Shown: positions 33,525 through 34,013 of the stretch, piece after piece
Position numbering within the stretch: position 1 is the stretch's first letter
Layout of the letters: every line of letters begins with the position of its first letter
NCBI GenBank assembly: GCA_049657775.1
Contig: JBASNZ010000075.1
Coordinates: 1 to 34,013, forward strand
From: JBASNZ01 sp049657775
GTDB lineage: Bacteria > Actinomycetota > Coriobacteriia > Anaerosomatales > Anaerosomataceae
DNA: 34,013 bases
Direction: 5' to 3'
Program-made: the position numbers and the translations under genes
Notes under the pieces: model-generated
What the model was told of the DNA's origin: nothing
What the model saw: the letters and a program-made list of their open reading frames with translations, nothing else
Databases searched by the model: none

Positions 33525-34013
33525 GTGACCTTCCTCCTCTGGATCGATCGCCAGATCGCCGCTATCACGCTGACCGCGCTGACACCCGCAACGAGCACGA
33601 GCGCGGTACCCCATACGAGCGTGCGGTTCCAGTCGGGAACCGACGTGACCTGGGCGTAGATGTGGTACGGGAGCGACATGAACTGCGAGAGCGGACCATC
33701 GGGCAGCCGTCGCATCTGGAACACAGCCCCGGTGAACAGGATAGGGGCGGTCTCACCGGCAGCGCGCGCCAGCCCGAGAATCGAGCCAGTGATGATGCCG
33801 GGAGCCGCCGCGGGCAACACCACCTTGAGCACCGTTCGCAGCTTGGTCGCCCCGAGCGCGAGGGACGCCTGCCGCAAGTCACCGGGAATCTGGCGAAGCG
33901 CTTCTTCTGTGGCGGTGATCACCACCGGCAGTGTCATGCACGTGAGAGTCAGAGCTGCAGCAAGCACCGAACGTCCGAACCCCGCGAGCAGCACGAATGC
34001 GGCAAGACCGAAC
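33518..34013 (-). CDS. pstA: Phosphate ABC transporter permease, 5' end outside window
   Basis: The visible 164 C-terminal residues run from the window edge to the TGA at 33518. They contain the permease EAA-type loop (EALRQIPGDLRQASLALGATKLRTVLKVVLP), the family segment ARAAGETAPILFTG and the closing region SLPYHIYAQV, all characteristic of PstA. At least three membrane helices are visible. The rest of the gene, and presumably pstC and pstS, lie to the right. Confidence 0.93.
   Translation of the reverse strand, partial: FGLAAFVLLAGFGRSVLAAALTLTCMTLPVVITATEEALRQIPGDLRQASLALGATKLRTVLKVVLPAAAPGIITGSILGLARAAGETAPILFTGAVFQMRRLPDGPLSQFMSLPYHIYAQVTSVPDWNRTLVWGTALVLVAGVSAVSVIAAIWRSIQRRKVTW

Overview
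The window is GC-rich (roughly two thirds G+C) bacterial chromosome with dense, mostly intact housekeeping and accessory genes. Three secreted proteins with cell-wall-binding type 2 (CWB2) repeats, a DUF39 plus NIL-ferredoxin homocysteine route, an alpha-type glutamine synthetase, an archaeal-type phosphoglycerate mutase and a GlnR-like nitrogen box together suggest a deep-branching, probably anaerobic actinobacterium of the Coriobacteriia/OPB41 kind. That assignment is an inference from gene content, not from a marker gene. No phage, IS element, CRISPR array, tRNA or rRNA was seen.

Region 1 (1-4127, minus strand) is a methionine operon. A TTGACA-N17-TAGACT promoter is followed by a canonical T-box leader whose specifier codon is AUG. 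The operon encodes a DUF39 homocysteine biosynthesis protein, a NIL-domain ferredoxin, an unknown three-helix membrane protein, and a homocysteine/pterin-domain methionine synthase that runs off the left edge. The set could make homocysteine from aspartate semialdehyde and sulfide, then methylate it, under control of uncharged tRNA-Met.

Region 2 (4124-12298) holds a large CWB2 surface protein, a Nudix hydrolase, an EamA transporter, a small SHOCT membrane protein and a two-gene heterodimeric ABC exporter with one degenerate ATP site.

Region 3 (12358-18931) holds the LigD-Ku end-joining pair, a phosphoglycerate mutase/proposed homoserine kinase, a GNAT acetyltransferase, a TetR regulator with a clear promoter and operator, and a decayed polyferredoxin membrane gene (stop codon, frameshift, internal deletion).

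Region 4 (18956-26861) holds the second CWB2 protein (beta-propeller type), a glutathione-synthetase-like ATP-grasp enzyme, an N-formylglutamate-amidohydrolase-like enzyme, threonine synthase, an unrecognised 80-residue protein and the third CWB2 protein.

Region 5 (26881-34013) is nitrogen and phosphate metabolism. Divergent glnA and a short glutamate-synthase gene flank a four-pentamer GlnR-like site. An MFS exporter and an aldo/keto reductase follow. Next is a 289-bp gap with a sigma-54-like element and a strong terminator that could bound a ~100-nt RNA. The end of a pst phosphate-uptake operon (pstB, partial pstA) closes the window.

Several genes start six bases after a TANNNT hexamer, which suggests leaderless transcription.
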